Below, in pieces: positions 52,996 through 62,098 of a DNA stretch of 64,000 nt. Each line of letters opens with the position of its first letter. Within the stretch, counting starts at the first letter, position 1. The position numbers were made by a program, and so were the translations under genes. The notes under the pieces are model-generated. The model saw only the letters and a program-made list of their open reading frames with translations. It had not been told where the DNA came from and did not search any database. The stretch is from Dyadobacter koreensis (lineage in GTDB: Bacteria > Bacteroidota > Bacteroidia > Cytophagales > Spirosomataceae): the NCBI RefSeq assembly GCF_900108855.1, contig NZ_FNXY01000002.1:248001-312000 (forward strand). The letters are read 5' to 3'.

Positions 52996-54297
52996 TTATG
53001 AGAATGACGTGATACCAGGTCTGGCAACTTCAACAACCGGAGGTTTCATATCAAAGCTGAAATCAGCTGAACTTTGAGGTCCCAGTTTTTCAGTTGAATT
53101 CATTGCTTCTTCCCACGTTACCCGCTTTCCTGTGTAAGCAGCCATTCTTCCCATGATGGCCAAAAGCGTACTTTGCGCCATAAATTCGCCATCGTTTAGC
53201 GGAGTTCCTTTACGGATCGATGCAAACAATTCGTCATGTTCTGTTTGGTACATGTCGTTTTGTTTTCCTTCATATTTCCATGGATTCTGACCGTAAATTT
53301 CGTGAACGTTACGTGCACAGTTTACCATCGCTCTTCCTTTTGTTCCGATTGTTTCAACAAGATAACTGTTTTCACAGTTTGCCTGCTGTCTTGAATGGTG
53401 GAAACCTTTTACGCCGTTTTCATATTCATAGGTTACTGCGAAATGGTCGAAAATATTACCAAAAAGTTCCTCAGTTCTTACTTGGCGACCACCTGTTCCG
53501 GTTGCAGAAATTGGTAATTTCCCACCCATTGCCCATGACATCATGTCAATACTGTGAACGGCTTGTTCCACGATATGGTCACCCGCAAGCCAGGTATAGT
53601 AAGTCCAGTTACGCAAAACATATTGTGCATCCGTCCACCCCTGAACGCGTGGGAAAGACCAAAGTGTACCAGTATCGTATGTATTATATATTGCAGAAAT
53701 ATCGCCAACCGCGCCGTCGAGTATCTTTCCGAAACTCGCGCGTTTTGGTTCATGATATCTCCAGCAGAAACCTGACATCAAAGAAAGATTTTTCTGTTTT
53801 GCCAGTTTGGCGGCGTCCAAAACCTTGCGTACACCAGGTGCGTCAACCGCGACCGGTTTTTCGCAGAAAACGTGCTTTCCGGCGTTAACAGCAGCTGTTA
53901 AGTGTTCAGGGCGGAAATGTGGAGGTGTTGCAAGAATAACTACATCAACACCCGATTCCAAAACTTTTTTATAGGCGTCAAAGCCTACGAATTTATGCCC
54001 GTCGTCAACCTTAACTTTTGAACCGTGTACTTTCGTCAGGTTTTCAAGTGAAGATTGAAGTTTGTCCGGGAATATATCGCCCATTGCATGTAACACAACA
54101 TTTGAATCAGCTTTAAGTGCCTGGTTGGCAGCTCCTGATCCGCGTCCGCCACACCCGATCAAGCCAACTTTTAAAGTGTCAGCATTAATTCCGCCTGCGA
54201 AAGCTTTGTTAGGATTAAGAATTGTAATTGTCGGCAAAGCGCTGCCTGCTAATGCTACGCCAGCCATTTTTAAAACATCTCTACGAGAGGCATTCAT
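52996..54297 (-). CDS. Tat-exported Gfo/Idh/MocA family oxidoreductase
   Basis: A 433-residue NAD(P)-dependent oxidoreductase with a twin-arginine signal (RRDVLK at residues 5-10). The Rossmann motif is GLIGCGGRGSG near residue 45. CEKPVAVDAPGVRKV near residue 145 and DHIVEQAVHSIDMMSW near residue 238, which holds the probable catalytic His, are Gfo/Idh landmarks. Such enzymes oxidise sugar hydroxyls; a Tat signal means that it acts in the periplasm with its own bound cofactor. It is the first gene of a two-gene operon with a TIM-barrel protein. A -7 element lies about 155 bases upstream. The substrate is unknown. Confidence 0.92.
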   Translation of the reverse strand: MNASRRDVLKMAGVALAGSALPTITILNPNKAFAGGINADTLKVGLIGCGGRGSGAANQALKADSNVVLHAMGDIFPDKLQSSLENLTKVHGSKVKVDDGHKFVGFDAYKKVLESGVDVVILATPPHFRPEHLTAAVNAGKHVFCEKPVAVDAPGVRKVLDAAKLAKQKNLSLMSGFCWRYHEPKRASFGKILDGAVGDISAIYNTYDTGTLWSFPRVQGWTDAQYVLRNWTYYTWLAGDHIVEQAVHSIDMMSWAMGGKLPISATGTGGRQVRTEELFGNIFDHFAVTYEYENGVKGFHHSRQQANCENSYLVETIGTKGRAMVNCARNVHEIYGQNPWKYEGKQNDMYQTEHDELFASIRKGTPLNDGEFMAQSTLLAIMGRMAAYTGKRVTWEEAMNSTEKLGPQSSADFSFDMKPPVVEVARPGITSFS

Positions 54298-54451
54298 GTT
54301 TATAAGGGATTAGGTTTGATAATAATTTTACATAAAATCCTGAAGCAATGACACTTCTAATACTATTCTATGCAAAGGTTTAAAGTTAAATAAATCTGTC
54401 AATTGTTTTGCTAATTAATTTCAAAAATCGTCAGTGCTGTTCCCTGGTTTA

Positions 54452-54459
54452 CAAATTTA
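54452..54459 (-). promoter_or_regulatory. Candidate -7 promoter element for the Gfo/Idh gene
   Basis: Read on the minus strand this is TAAATTTG, an exact TAnnTTTG match, about 155 bases before the start at 54297. A long leader would follow; no -33 element is certain. Confidence 0.35.
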
Positions 54460-54561
54460 GTATCAGAGAAAATCGTCTTAAAACGCGTTAAATTGCGTAA
54501 TATTACATGATCCTTACTTATTTAATACGTCAGATTTTTAATAAAAACGTCCCTTTGGCTT

Positions 54562-56178
54562 ATGGCTCAGGATACTGTACAAGATAATTTACTAATCGTC
54601 ATTTCACTTTTATTCGGGGTATCCATGCTTACCATGCTGAGTGAAAAGCTGCGGATCTCTTATCCTATTTTTCTGGTAATTGCCGGACTGTTGATTAGTT
54701 TTATTCCGGGAATTCCTCACATTTCACTGGAACCGGATTGGGTTTTCCTTTTATTCCTGCCGCCGCTATTATATTTCGCTGCCTGGAACACATCCTGGAA
54801 AGACTTCTGGTTTTTTAAACGATCAATAGGTCTCCTGTCAATCGGTCTGGTTGTTTTTACCGCGACTGCCGTAGCTTATTTGTCTAATGCAATGATTCCG
54901 GATTTTACGCTTGCGATGGGTTTTGTACTGGGTGGAATTATTTCTCCCCCGGACGCAGTTGCTGCTACGTCAGTTCTTCAGGGACTGAAAATTCCAAGGC
55001 GGGTTGTTACCATTCTGGAAGGCGAAAGTCTTGTCAATGATGCTTCATCACTGATTGTTTTCCGGGTTGCGCTGGCAACTTTAATGACGGGTCAATTTGT
55101 GTTCTGGAAAGCAGGTGTCGACTTTTTTGTTGTGGCAATCATGGGTATTATCATCGGATTGGCGATCGCACACGTTTTATATTACGTGCATAAATTTTTT
55201 CCGACCACATCGAGCATTGACACAGCATTGACTTTTATTGCTCCCTATCTGATGTATATCGGTGCAGAACATTTTCATTTTTCCGGGGTCCTGGCAACGG
55301 TGAGTGGAGGATTATTTTTAAGCTATCGTTCAAATGAAATTTTCTCATACAATTCCCGGATGCAATCTCAATATGTCTGGGAAACTGTCGTCTTTTTGTT
55401 AAACGGCATTGTCTTCATAATGATCGGATTACAACTTCCGGATATCATTGACGGACTAGGACAAAACTCAATCGGAGAAGCCGTGTTTTATTCGGTAGTG
55501 ATAAGCATCGTTACCATACTTATCCGGATAATATGGGTGTTTCCAAGTACTTATCTTCCGAGAATTTTAAGTTCGAGAATTCGTGAAAAAGAAGAAAGAC
55601 CGTCCTGGCAGCCTGTCTTTATCGTGGCGTGGAGTGGCATGCGGGGTGTGGTTTCGCTTGCGTCGGGTCTGGCTGTTCCCTTGACACTGACTAACAGTAC
55701 CGTAGCTTTTCCTCAGCGTAACCTGATTCTTTTTATCACATTTGTCGTAATTCTTTTCACTCTGGTATTACAAGGATTGAGCCTTCCATATCTCATCAAA
55801 TGGTTGAATATCACAGATGATGGCGGGAATGAAGAAGAGCAGGAAATTGCTGTCCGGTTACGTTTGGCAACGGCAAGTTTGAGTCATATGCAGGCGTCTT
55901 ATGGCGAAGAAGTTCAAATGATCGATGCATTCAGCCGGTTGAAAGAACGCTATGAGCGGATGATCGACAATGCAAATAACCGCTTGGTCGAGAAGGATAA
56001 TAAGAACGCAATTGCAGATTTTCTACCAAAATACCGAAAGATGCTGGTCGAGATTGTCTCAATTAAAAGAGATGAACTTCAAAAATTACGAAGGGAAAGA
56101 ATTTATTCTGACGAAATATTAAAAGCACGAGAGCGAGAGCTTGATTTTGAAGAAGCACGTCTCCGGGATTCACCATGA
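54562..56178 (+). CDS. Na+/H+ antiporter (CPA1/NhaP-like)
   Basis: A 538-residue inner-membrane protein with about 12 hydrophobic helices that exchanges Na+ or K+ for H+. The motif GIISPPDAVAATSVLQGL near residue 130 and ILEGESLVNDASSLIVF near residue 152 are the CPA1 signature with the ion-binding Asp residues. VAWSGMRGVVSLASGLAVP near residue 354 is also typical. A hydrophilic C-terminal domain (about 110 residues, helical, from about residue 425) may regulate it. The gene is monocistronic and ends at a perfect hairpin. Counter-ion not established. Confidence 0.93.
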   Translation: MAQDTVQDNLLIVISLLFGVSMLTMLSEKLRISYPIFLVIAGLLISFIPGIPHISLEPDWVFLLFLPPLLYFAAWNTSWKDFWFFKRSIGLLSIGLVVFTATAVAYLSNAMIPDFTLAMGFVLGGIISPPDAVAATSVLQGLKIPRRVVTILEGESLVNDASSLIVFRVALATLMTGQFVFWKAGVDFFVVAIMGIIIGLAIAHVLYYVHKFFPTTSSIDTALTFIAPYLMYIGAEHFHFSGVLATVSGGLFLSYRSNEIFSYNSRMQSQYVWETVVFLLNGIVFIMIGLQLPDIIDGLGQNSIGEAVFYSVVISIVTILIRIIWVFPSTYLPRILSSRIREKEERPSWQPVFIVAWSGMRGVVSLASGLAVPLTLTNSTVAFPQRNLILFITFVVILFTLVLQGLSLPYLIKWLNITDDGGNEEEQEIAVRLRLATASLSHMQASYGEEVQMIDAFSRLKERYERMIDNANNRLVEKDNKNAIADFLPKYRKMLVEIVSIKRDELQKLRRERIYSDEILKARERELDFEEARLRDSP

Positions 56179-56222
56179 AACAAAAAACTCGTTCGAAAAA
56201 GAATCGAACGAGTTTTTTGTTT
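56178..56222 (+). terminator. Rho-independent terminator
   Basis: AAACAAAAAACTCGTTCGA (56178-56196) is exactly complementary to 56204-56222, a 19-bp stem with a 7-base loop and A/T runs. It overlaps the antiporter stop by one base. Confidence 0.88.
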
Positions 56223-56298
56223 GCCTTCAAAGATAAAAAGACTCCCAGAATCAATCTTATTTCGGGACAGCTAACGGCTTAAAGCTATACGCTAAAAT

Positions 56299-57825
56299 CT
56301 AATTCCACTGCACTTCCACTGCATAATCTTTCAGATCGATCGTCGTGAAATGTTCTCCATTCTGACGTCTTAACGAAATTTTTCCATTTTGAACCTTTGC
56401 AGTCTGCTGCGACATAACGTCCTTATTATTCTTCTTGCGATAAATAGCAACCAGACTTTCATCCGTCGTTACGTCTACCTCACAATTTCTTCCTTTTGCA
56501 GTTATAAGTTTTGATTGATTTGGCAGGTAAGGGGCTTTTGCCAGCGCCAGTGCACGTGATGCCAGCGGTACGCCATAACCCACAAAATTATTCCCATAAG
56601 GATAGAGATGAGCAGACTTTTCTATCAGATCAATCAATTCTTTGTTTGTTAACTTAGGATTTGCCTGCATCAAACATGCAGCAAATCCAGTAATTACGGG
56701 CGCAGACAGTGATGTACCATACAAGGAGTAGCAGGAAACATTAGGTTTAACATAAGGTAAAAATTCAGGGCCTACGCTGCTGTAACCGATCCGGTTCCAA
56801 AGTTTCGCATTGGTTGCGCCAATGGACAAAACGCCTTGTGCATCTGCAGGAGCCGAAATAATTTCCCAGCTTTTATCCTCGCCTTCATTTCCGGCAGAAA
56901 CCACGATCATCATCCCTTTTTTGTCTGATGCGATCTGCGCTGCACGGGTAATCGCGCTTGTTTTTCCATCCATTTGGGACGGCTTGTAATTTTCCTTCGG
57001 GTCAGAAAAACCTTTCGCATAACCCAGCGACGTATTAATTAAGCGCACACCCAGGCTGTCCATCCATTCGATTGCGGCGATCCAGTTATCTTCTTCGCCG
57101 CGCCATTCACGTAAGGAGTAATCTGTACGGGCCAAATAAAATTTAGAGTTCAGCGCAAGTCCATATTGCATCTGATCCTGGTTATCAATTCCGGAAATTG
57201 CGGAAAGCACTTCCGTTCCATGCATATCTGAAAATGACTCGGCAGTACTGAAAAGCAATTCGCCCGATCTTCCAGGTTTTACATAATCATGGATACCTAA
57301 AATTCTTTTATTTTTAAAAATATGCTGCAGGGCAAGTGAAGAGTCAGCGCCATAAAAACCGGCGTCAATGACTCCAATCGTAACATCTTTTCCATTAATT
57401 CCAGCTTTTTGAAAAGCATTAGCCTGAACTTGCGACATCACCTGAGCCATTTGCGCTTTTTCGACAGGCTGCGTTTGGGCGATGTAAAAACCGGATGTCA
57501 TCGGAATGACCTCCCTGACAAAACCTAATTGGCGTACTTTTTCAGCCTGATCATAAGTTAAAAACGCAGAAACTGCATTAAGCCATTTTGACCGGTTAAC
57601 AATATTGACTGCGTTTTCCTTTAACTCTTTTTGATACTCTTCGCGAACAGGAAGATCCGTTTCATCAGAATAAGGATTGCCAAATTTCTGCCGGTTTTCA
57701 AGGGTAGTCTGCGAAACTGCAGGAGCGTTGGATAAGTTTTTGTCTTTCAGATAGATCCAGTATTTTGGCTGCGCAGAAAGCAGAGCTGGGATACATAAAA
57801 ACGCCAGTAAAAATAATCTCTTCAT
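56299..57825 (-). CDS. S8 family serine peptidase (subtilase)
   Basis: A 508-residue secreted subtilisin-type protease with a signal peptide (residues 1-~18) and an N-terminal propeptide-like region (~20-120). The catalytic triad is visible: Asp154 in GVIDAGFYG, His202 in SDMHGTEV and Ser372 in GTSLSAPV, with oxyanion Asn313 in SAGNEGED. A C-terminal beta domain (about 440-508) follows; it does not end in a clear T9SS sorting sequence. Subtilases degrade extracellular or periplasmic proteins. The gene is monocistronic. Confidence 0.93.
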   Translation of the reverse strand: MKRLFLLAFLCIPALLSAQPKYWIYLKDKNLSNAPAVSQTTLENRQKFGNPYSDETDLPVREEYQKELKENAVNIVNRSKWLNAVSAFLTYDQAEKVRQLGFVREVIPMTSGFYIAQTQPVEKAQMAQVMSQVQANAFQKAGINGKDVTIGVIDAGFYGADSSLALQHIFKNKRILGIHDYVKPGRSGELLFSTAESFSDMHGTEVLSAISGIDNQDQMQYGLALNSKFYLARTDYSLREWRGEEDNWIAAIEWMDSLGVRLINTSLGYAKGFSDPKENYKPSQMDGKTSAITRAAQIASDKKGMMIVVSAGNEGEDKSWEIISAPADAQGVLSIGATNAKLWNRIGYSSVGPEFLPYVKPNVSCYSLYGTSLSAPVITGFAACLMQANPKLTNKELIDLIEKSAHLYPYGNNFVGYGVPLASRALALAKAPYLPNQSKLITAKGRNCEVDVTTDESLVAIYRKKNNKDVMSQQTAKVQNGKISLRRQNGEHFTTIDLKDYAVEVQWN

Positions 57826-57995
57826 GTACTTTTTATCTTAATTAGGTTGCTGTCTAACGGGGAATATGTAACCGAATCTTTAAGGTATATTCTATAAAGA
57901 TCGCGGATGCAGGACTTTACTTTTTGTACTATTTAAATTAAGAAGTAAAACGTAATTTTACAAATTAAATTACCAGTTACAAAAATTTAGAATTT

Positions 57996-59285
57996 ATGCG
58001 TTATTCGTCCATAGATAAAAACCTGTTTATAGAAAACCGTCGCAGGCTTTCCGGTTTGCTCAAACCAAAATCATTGGCCATTTTAAATTCCAATGATATT
58101 ATGCCGACTAATGCAGACGGTTCTATGGGTTTTCGTCAAAATACGGATCTTTTTTATCTTACCGGAGTCGATCAGGAGGAGACAATTTTGCTTGTTTTTC
58201 CACAACATCCCGACGAAAAATTCAGAGAAGTTTTGTTTGTCCGCGAGACTAATGAATTGATCGCGGTTTGGGAAGGTGAAAAATTAACCAAAGAACAAGC
58301 CCGCGAAGTTTCAGGAATTAAGACGGTTTTCTGGACACATCAATATGAAACTGTTTTCAGGAATATCGTTTATGAAGCTGAAAATGTATATCTGAATGCT
58401 AACGAACATACCCGAAACGATTCATCGGTCGTGACACGCGATGCACGTTTTGTTCACGAATTTAAAGAAAAATATCCTTTACATCAGCTGGTTCGCTTGG
58501 CGCCGTTGATGCACCAGCTGCGCGCAATAAAACAGCCTCAGGAAATTGCTTTGATGCAAAAGGCCTGTGATATTACGAAACTGGGTTTCGAGAGATTACT
58601 GAAATTTGTGAAACCAGGCGTAGAGGAATTTGAGATTGAAGCAGAATTGCTTCATGAATTTGTACGGAACCGTTCAAAAGGGTTTGCCTATCAGCCCATT
58701 ATAGCTTCCGGCGCGAATGCTTGTGTCTTGCATTATATACAAAATGACAAACCATGTAAAGATGGCGATGTGATTCTTTTGGACGTTGCTGCCGAGTATG
58801 CAAATTATGGTTCGGATCTTTCGAGAAGTATTCCTGTGAATGGTCGTTTTACAAAACGTCAGCGCGATGTTTATGACGCCGTTTTACGTGTTTTCAAAGC
58901 GTCAAAGGATATGCTCGTAACGGGCGGGCTTTGGGATGAATATCACGTGGAAGTTGGCAGGATTATGGAAAGCGAGTTGATCGTTCTGGGTTTGATCACG
59001 AAACATGATATAGAAAAACAAGATCCTGAATGGCCGGCTTATAAAAAATATTTCCCGCATGGTAATTCCCATTTCCTGGGACTTGATATCCATGATGTAG
59101 GAAATAAATATCGCCGGTTTGAACCTGGTATGGTATTTACTTGTGAGCCAGGAATTTATATCAAAGAAGAAGGCTTGGGTATACGACTTGAAAATAATAT
59201 TCTGATCACAGCTGACGGCAACATTGACCTAATGGCCCATATTCCGATTGAGGCGGAAGAAATTGAAGAGTTGATGAATTCTTAG
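57996..59285 (+). CDS. Xaa-Pro aminopeptidase (M24 family)
   Basis: A 429-residue cytoplasmic dinuclear metallopeptidase that removes N-terminal residues before Pro. The N-terminal creatinase-like domain (~1-170) includes RRRLSGLL and FYLTGVDQEETILLV. The C-terminal pita-bread domain (~175-425) has the metal ligands: Asp in LLDVAAEYANYGSDLSR (two Asp), His in NSHFLGLDIHDVG near residue 355, Glu in FTCEPGIYI near residue 384, and Glu in GLGIRLENN near residue 404. The length matches the AMP family. An MgtC-like gene follows after 71 bases on the same strand. Confidence 0.95.
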   Translation: MRYSSIDKNLFIENRRRLSGLLKPKSLAILNSNDIMPTNADGSMGFRQNTDLFYLTGVDQEETILLVFPQHPDEKFREVLFVRETNELIAVWEGEKLTKEQAREVSGIKTVFWTHQYETVFRNIVYEAENVYLNANEHTRNDSSVVTRDARFVHEFKEKYPLHQLVRLAPLMHQLRAIKQPQEIALMQKACDITKLGFERLLKFVKPGVEEFEIEAELLHEFVRNRSKGFAYQPIIASGANACVLHYIQNDKPCKDGDVILLDVAAEYANYGSDLSRSIPVNGRFTKRQRDVYDAVLRVFKASKDMLVTGGLWDEYHVEVGRIMESELIVLGLITKHDIEKQDPEWPAYKKYFPHGNSHFLGLDIHDVGNKYRRFEPGMVFTCEPGIYIKEEGLGIRLENNILITADGNIDLMAHIPIEAEEIEELMNS

Positions 59286-59356
59286 GAATATTGCATTTGA
59301 AATAATGGAAAGCCGGGAGATTTCAGAAGCTTCCAGCTTTTCCTTCAAATAATTGG

Positions 59357-60001
59357 ATGATACAGAATCAAATGGATTTTTTTACCGACGACCTTTACAA
59401 ATTACTTTTTTCATTTTTGATCGGTGCCATTATCGGTGCTGAAAGAGAATACAGAAGTAAATCGGCCGGGTTGAGGACAATGATTTTAATAGCTGTCGGT
59501 TCGACGGTTTTTACACTAATATCCATCAGAATCAGCGGAGATGCTGGACGGATCGCTGCGAATATTGTAACCGGTATCGGTTTTATAGGCGCAGGAATTA
59601 TTTTCCGGGAAAATAACCGCGTCGTGGGTATCACAACTGCGGCCATCGTTTGGGTTACGGCCGCATTGGGTATGGCGATTGGAGCCGGTTACTACGTCAT
59701 CGCACTGTATTCATTTCTGGTGGCCGGAATGTCGCTGGTTGTATTAACACCCTTTCAAAAATGGATCAGGAATAAAAACCAGATCAAGAGTTATCGTTTG
59801 AAATGTATTTATCAGAAGAAAACATTGAAAGACTATGAAAGTCTTTTTAAAAGCTTTGGGATGACGATCCTGGGCGCAGAACAAAACCGGTCAGGGAGCC
59901 ACATCACCGGAAGCTGGCTTTTACAAGGATCACTCCCTATGCACGAAAAATTGACAGAATACCTTTTGGATGATACCGGTATCGTCGAATTTGATTTTTA
60001 G
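59357..60001 (+). CDS. MgtC/SapB family membrane protein
   Basis: A 214-residue membrane protein. The N-terminal ~140 residues contain about four helices with the MgtC landmarks LLFSFLIGAIIGAEREYRSK near residue 17, GLRTMILIAVGSTVF, and VTGIGFIGAGIIF near residue 72 followed by GITTAAIVWVTAALGMAIGAG. A C-terminal hydrophilic ACT-like domain (~150-214) follows. MgtC proteins influence ion balance and stress adaptation; the substrate is unclear. It is 201 bases before the ebo cluster and may or may not share its transcript. Confidence 0.92.
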   Translation: MIQNQMDFFTDDLYKLLFSFLIGAIIGAEREYRSKSAGLRTMILIAVGSTVFTLISIRISGDAGRIAANIVTGIGFIGAGIIFRENNRVVGITTAAIVWVTAALGMAIGAGYYVIALYSFLVAGMSLVVLTPFQKWIRNKNQIKSYRLKCIYQKKTLKDYESLFKSFGMTILGAEQNRSGSHITGSWLLQGSLPMHEKLTEYLLDDTGIVEFDF

Positions 60002-60202
60002 TAACTATCGGCCACAAATTAAAATTATATTTTCCTTATATTTTCAGGATCAGCTTTCAAACTGACACAAATCAGGAAATAAATAACGTTATCAGTAAAC
60101 CAGTGTTCGTAATTTAGTGTTTAAATTAACACTGAACCAATAACCCCAATTTCTTAAAAATTCAGAACAGCGATGTTTTGAATTGAATTTATATTGAATC
60201 AT

Positions 60203-61087
60203 ATGTCTCACATCATTAAGACAACGCTCTGGGAAATAATCAGCCAGAATATTTCGGATACAGAATCCGGCTGGCTGACGGAGAAAGGAAGTGCATCTCC
60301 CATTGAGCTAATGACTGCGTTTGTAGCCTCGCCGCGGTTTTTGACCAAAAAAATTGTCAATGTTGATCAGGAACAGGAAACGGCGCTGAGGGATGCTATT
60401 CCTGGTTTTACGGTTACGGGGTGGAGCTTGGTTCGCACAGCACGTGTCTGGCTTTTAACCCGACTTGAAGATTCTGATAAAGACGTATTTATCAAAAATA
60501 TAGAAACGCTTTTTGATACCGCGGAAATGAACGAGCTGGTTGCGCTTTATTCTGCGCTGCCTGTTTTGGCGTTTCCTGAACAATGGCTGTTCCGCGCTAC
60601 GGATGCGGTCCGTTCCAATATGGGTTTTGTATTTGATGCGATTGCTTTGCATAATCCGTATCCCGCAAAATATTTCAGTGAACTGGCCTGGAACCAACTT
60701 GTGCTGAAAACTATTTTCAATGACAAACCTGTACATTTTATAACGGGATTGGAAGAAAGAGAAAATAAAAATCTGGCTCTGATACTTTCAGATTTTGCTC
60801 ATGAACGCTGGGCGGCTGGCCGTTCGGTTGCTCCGAATGTATGGCGTCTGGTAAGTAAATTCATGGACGAAACACTTTTATCTGACATGAAATATTTATT
60901 TGCCTCCCGTCAGCTGGAAAATCAGGAGGCTGCGGCACTCGCTTGTTATGAATCAGAATATGCGCCTGCGAAATCGTTATTGTGGGAATATCCTGAATTT
61001 GAAAAATCAATTAATGAAGGGGCTTTGACCTGGTCCAATCTTGAATTTACTGACCTGAATACCTATGTGCCAACATTGCAAAGATAG
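60203..61087 (+). CDS. eboA: EboA family protein
   Basis: A 294-residue cytoplasmic, mostly helical protein of the EboA family, whose biochemical role is unknown. I start at ATG 60203 (MSHIIKTTLW); the TTG at 60194 adds three residues. Family landmarks are WLLTRL near residue 85, LPVLAFPEQWLFRATDAVRSN near residue 117, DAIALHNPYPAKYFSELAWNQLVLK near residue 150 and DFAHERWAAGR near residue 205. It opens a cluster with eboB, eboC and eboD, and the eboB reading frame overlaps its end by 23 bases. In cyanobacteria the ebo genes are needed to move a scytonemin precursor to the periplasm. Confidence 0.82.
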   Translation: MSHIIKTTLWEIISQNISDTESGWLTEKGSASPIELMTAFVASPRFLTKKIVNVDQEQETALRDAIPGFTVTGWSLVRTARVWLLTRLEDSDKDVFIKNIETLFDTAEMNELVALYSALPVLAFPEQWLFRATDAVRSNMGFVFDAIALHNPYPAKYFSELAWNQLVLKTIFNDKPVHFITGLEERENKNLALILSDFAHERWAAGRSVAPNVWRLVSKFMDETLLSDMKYLFASRQLENQEAAALACYESEYAPAKSLLWEYPEFEKSINEGALTWSNLEFTDLNTYVPTLQR

Positions 61088-62096
61088 CAGCGCGCCGAAT
61101 CCATCACATTTCGAGGAAGGCGATGGACTGGCAAATTCTCCTGCCCATGTGGAAATGGCATGGAGCGAATATAATGAACTGATCCAGGGAATGCGTTTTT
61201 TTGATCCGCATATCCATATGGTTTCCCGCACTACAGACGATTATCAGGCAATGCGCAAAGCAGGAATTGTTGCGCTGATCGAGCCTTCCTTCTGGGTTGG
61301 GCAGCCGCGTACGGGACTTTCCAGTTTTAAAGATTATTACAGTAGTCTGGTAGGGTGGGAGCGTTTTCGTTCTTCTCAGTTTGGTATAAAACATTATTGT
61401 ACCATGGGATTGAATTCCCGTGAAGCAAATAATGAACCTTTGGCAGAACAGGTTATGGAAATTCTGCCTTTATATATTTACAAAGAGGGCGTTGTGGGCA
61501 TCGGAGAAATTGGTTTTGACGATCAGACAGCGGCCGAGGAAAAATATTACCGTTTGCAGCTGGAACTGGCAAAAGAAGCTAAACTCCCGGTACAAATCCA
61601 CACGCCGCACCGCGACAAGAAACGTGGAACCGAAAGAAGTATGGCAATTGCGCTGGAACATGGACTGGATCCTTCTTGGGTAATTATTGACCACAATAAT
61701 GAAGAAACGGTGAAAAATGTTCTGGATCAGGGTTTTTATGCTGCTTTTACCATTTATCCCTTTACAAAAATGGGTAACGAAAGAATGGTGAAAGTTGTTG
61801 AGCAATATGGTCCTGAGCGTATTATGGTGAATTCTGCTGCCGACTGGGGTATTTCCGATCCGCTCGCACTTCCTAAAACCGCGGCGCTGATGAAAATGAG
61901 AGGTATTTCTGATGAAGCAATTCGTCTGGTAACGTATCAAAATGCGATTGATGCATTTGGAAAAAGTGGCCAGATCGACGTTTCTGATTTCGAAAGCGGA
62001 CTTTCGGTTGAAAAGACGGAAAAATTTCATGGTAACTCAATTTTACGCGGAGGTCAGCAACCTGACGTTTCCAAAGATTCCCTGGTAATCCAATAA
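61065..62096 (+). CDS. eboB: EboB: TatD-family metal-dependent hydrolase
   Basis: A 343-residue TatD/amidohydrolase-type TIM barrel. Metal ligands appear in order: DPHIHM (HxH) near residue 47, GEIGFDD with a Glu near residue 147, VQIHTPHRD near residue 180, WVIIDHNNE near residue 206 and NSAADWGISDP with the Asp near residue 258. Three starts are possible: ATG 61065 (overlaps eboA by 23 bases and adds a Cys-rich MCQHCKDSS segment), ATG 61155 and ATG 61191 (MRFFDPHIHM, the usual family N-terminus). Its substrate in the ebo pathway is unknown. The eboC gene starts 2 bases after its stop, showing tight coupling. Confidence 0.86.
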   Translation: MCQHCKDSSAPNPSHFEEGDGLANSPAHVEMAWSEYNELIQGMRFFDPHIHMVSRTTDDYQAMRKAGIVALIEPSFWVGQPRTGLSSFKDYYSSLVGWERFRSSQFGIKHYCTMGLNSREANNEPLAEQVMEILPLYIYKEGVVGIGEIGFDDQTAAEEKYYRLQLELAKEAKLPVQIHTPHRDKKRGTERSMAIALEHGLDPSWVIIDHNNEETVKNVLDQGFYAAFTIYPFTKMGNERMVKVVEQYGPERIMVNSAADWGISDPLALPKTAALMKMRGISDEAIRLVTYQNAIDAFGKSGQIDVSDFESGLSVEKTEKFHGNSILRGGQQPDVSKDSLVIQ

Positions 62097-62098
62097 AA

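Noticed and set aside
59305-59342. Possible terminator between the Xaa-Pro aminopeptidase and MgtC-like genes
   Set aside because: The inverted repeat (GGAAAGC against GCTTTTCC) is short and has a bulge and wobble pairs, and no T-tract follows, so I do not call it.
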